Shown: piece after piece, positions 22,465 to 23,146 of the stretch
Position numbering within the stretch: position 1 is the stretch's first letter
How the letters are laid out: every line of letters begins with the position of its first letter
Origin: Polyangiaceae bacterium
Lineage (GTDB): Bacteria; Myxococcota; Polyangia; Polyangiales; Polyangiaceae
NCBI GenBank assembly: GCA_025936205.1
Contig: JAICTU010000085.1
Span: 1 to 23,146, forward strand
Length of the DNA stretch: 23,146 nt
Direction of reading: 5' to 3'
Notes under the pieces: generated by a model
What the model saw: only the letters and a program-made list of their open reading frames with translations
What the model was told of the DNA's origin: nothing
Database searches by the model: none
Position numbers and translations under genes: made by a program

Positions 22465-22953
22465 ATGCGCAATCTGAACCTAGTACACCAGCTCGCACTG
22501 CCCACCATGCTCGCCCTGCTGCTGAGCGCCACGGGCGCACCGGCAGCTTCAGGCGGCACGAACGCAAAGGACGCCGAGCCCCTGCAGGCGAGTCCGGCGA
22601 AGATCGAAGCGGACAGCTATCTCGTCGAGATCAGCGCGAGCAGCCCGTCTGGCGCTGGTGCTGCAGGCAGCGTGCGGGTTTCCCTGACCGCCAAGGCGGG
22701 TTTCCACATCAACGAGCAGTACCCCTATCGCTTCCGCGCTTCGCCCCCGGCCGAGGGCGTCTCCTATCCCAAACCAGTGCTGGAGCGCGCGGACGGTCAG
22801 TTCGAAGAAAAGACCGCCGTCTTCCAGCTGCCGTTCGTGGCGAGCCACGCGGGGAAGTTCTCCGTCGGCGGGGTGCTGAACCTCAGCGTGTGCAGCCCCA
22901 CGAGCTGCGTCGTCCAAAAGGCGCCCTTGGCGGTGACGGTGTCCGTGCCCTGA
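22465..22953 (+). CDS. DsbD-alpha-like periplasmic protein
   Basis: A 162-residue exported protein with start ATG 22465 behind AGAAGGAG. The signal peptide ends near ATGAPAASG. The rest forms one beta-rich domain resembling the DsbD N-terminal (alpha) domain: AKAGFHINEQYPYRF (about 77-90), KTAVFQLPF, and a redox pair CSPTSC (Cys143, Cys148) near the C-terminus followed by VVQKAPLAV. In E. coli DsbD, the alpha domain receives electrons from the gamma domain and passes them on. Here it is a separate soluble partner encoded 42 bases after dsbD, probably in the same operon. The family call rests on motif layout, not on a search. Confidence 0.75.
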   Translation: MRNLNLVHQLALPTMLALLLSATGAPAASGGTNAKDAEPLQASPAKIEADSYLVEISASSPSGAGAAGSVRVSLTAKAGFHINEQYPYRFRASPPAEGVSYPKPVLERADGQFEEKTAVFQLPFVASHAGKFSVGGVLNLSVCSPTSCVVQKAPLAVTVSVP

Positions 22954-23146
22954 TCGCCTCGATCTCGCCACTGCCCTGCGCTGCGCTGCGCAACCCCGGC
23001 GAAGAGGAGCGAGGGAAAAATGCCACAGTGCGCGCGCACGGAAAACGTCGCAGGCGCCTCGCTGCGTACATGTTGCGTTCAGGTTGATGGAGCCTGGGAA
23101 GCGCGCGGTCGCCCGCTGCTTCTTCGTGACGCAACTTGATGCCATC
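22954..23146. other. Window end, no supported gene
   Basis: No coding sequence is well supported. A 39-codon open frame from ATG 23020 has a purine-rich leader (GAGGG) at very short spacing, and nothing recognisable in it. No convincing terminator hairpin follows the DsbD-alpha-like gene. Confidence 0.5.

Noticed and set aside
23020..23139. A 39-codon ORF with three Cys near the window end
   Set aside because: Ribosome-binding spacing is too short, there is no similarity to anything recognised, and no conservation can be tested here.
1..23146. CRISPR array, insertion sequence with terminal repeats, rRNA
   Set aside because: No regularly spaced repeat series, transposase or ribosomal RNA sequence was seen on either strand.

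Overview
The window is high-GC bacterial DNA. Its protein style suggests a myxobacterium-like organism (Myxococcota, probably the Sorangium/Polyangium side): many lipoproteins with Ser/Gly/Ala-rich linkers, a TonB-like protein with a very long charged linker, carboxypeptidase-regulatory-type domains in a large lipoprotein, a soluble hybrid histidine kinase, and clusters of heme lipoproteins. That assignment is inference from style; no 16S rRNA or marker gene is present.

Layout. Positions 1-4052, minus strand: a multipass membrane protein, a TonB-type protein that overlaps it, and a short-chain dehydrogenase that lacks its catalytic Tyr and Lys. Positions 4197-8284, plus strand: a HAD phosphatase, a 685-residue lipoprotein and a hybrid histidine kinase. 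Positions 8447-8529: tRNA-Leu(GAG). From 8473 to at least 11622 lies an integrated element. It has a tyrosine recombinase whose C-terminus is read from the antisense strand of the tRNA and which is broken by two frameshifts, a 51-codon ORF coupled to it, and a divergent 619-residue protein with a zinc finger and two PD-(D/E)XK nuclease cores. Behind the nuclease gene is a broken Uma2-like fragment. No right attachment site was found.

Positions 12357-13984 hold a ribbon-helix-helix (CopG-type) regulator and a PHB-depolymerase-family esterase. Positions 14106-22953 are dominated by envelope redox genes: a monoheme cytochrome lipoprotein, an acidic-tailed lipoprotein, ApbE (FMN transferase), a DUF2271-like lipoprotein with a flavinylation-type motif (DAVSSAT), a DUF4266 mini-lipoprotein ending GGCGCN, a DUF3570 outer-membrane barrel, a TlpA-like thioredoxin lipoprotein, a diheme lipoprotein, a CX4CH lipoprotein, a DsbD-type electron carrier and a separate DsbD-alpha-like protein.

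How they may work together (inference): ApbE attaches FMN to the DUF2271-like lipoprotein. DsbD exports thiol electrons to TlpA and the DsbD-alpha-like partner and so keeps heme-attachment or substrate cysteines reduced. The heme and flavin lipoproteins and the DUF3570 barrel would then form an extracytoplasmic electron-transfer module. The two most interesting items are this flavin/heme/thiol locus and the tRNA-borne double-nuclease protein, a candidate defence gene.
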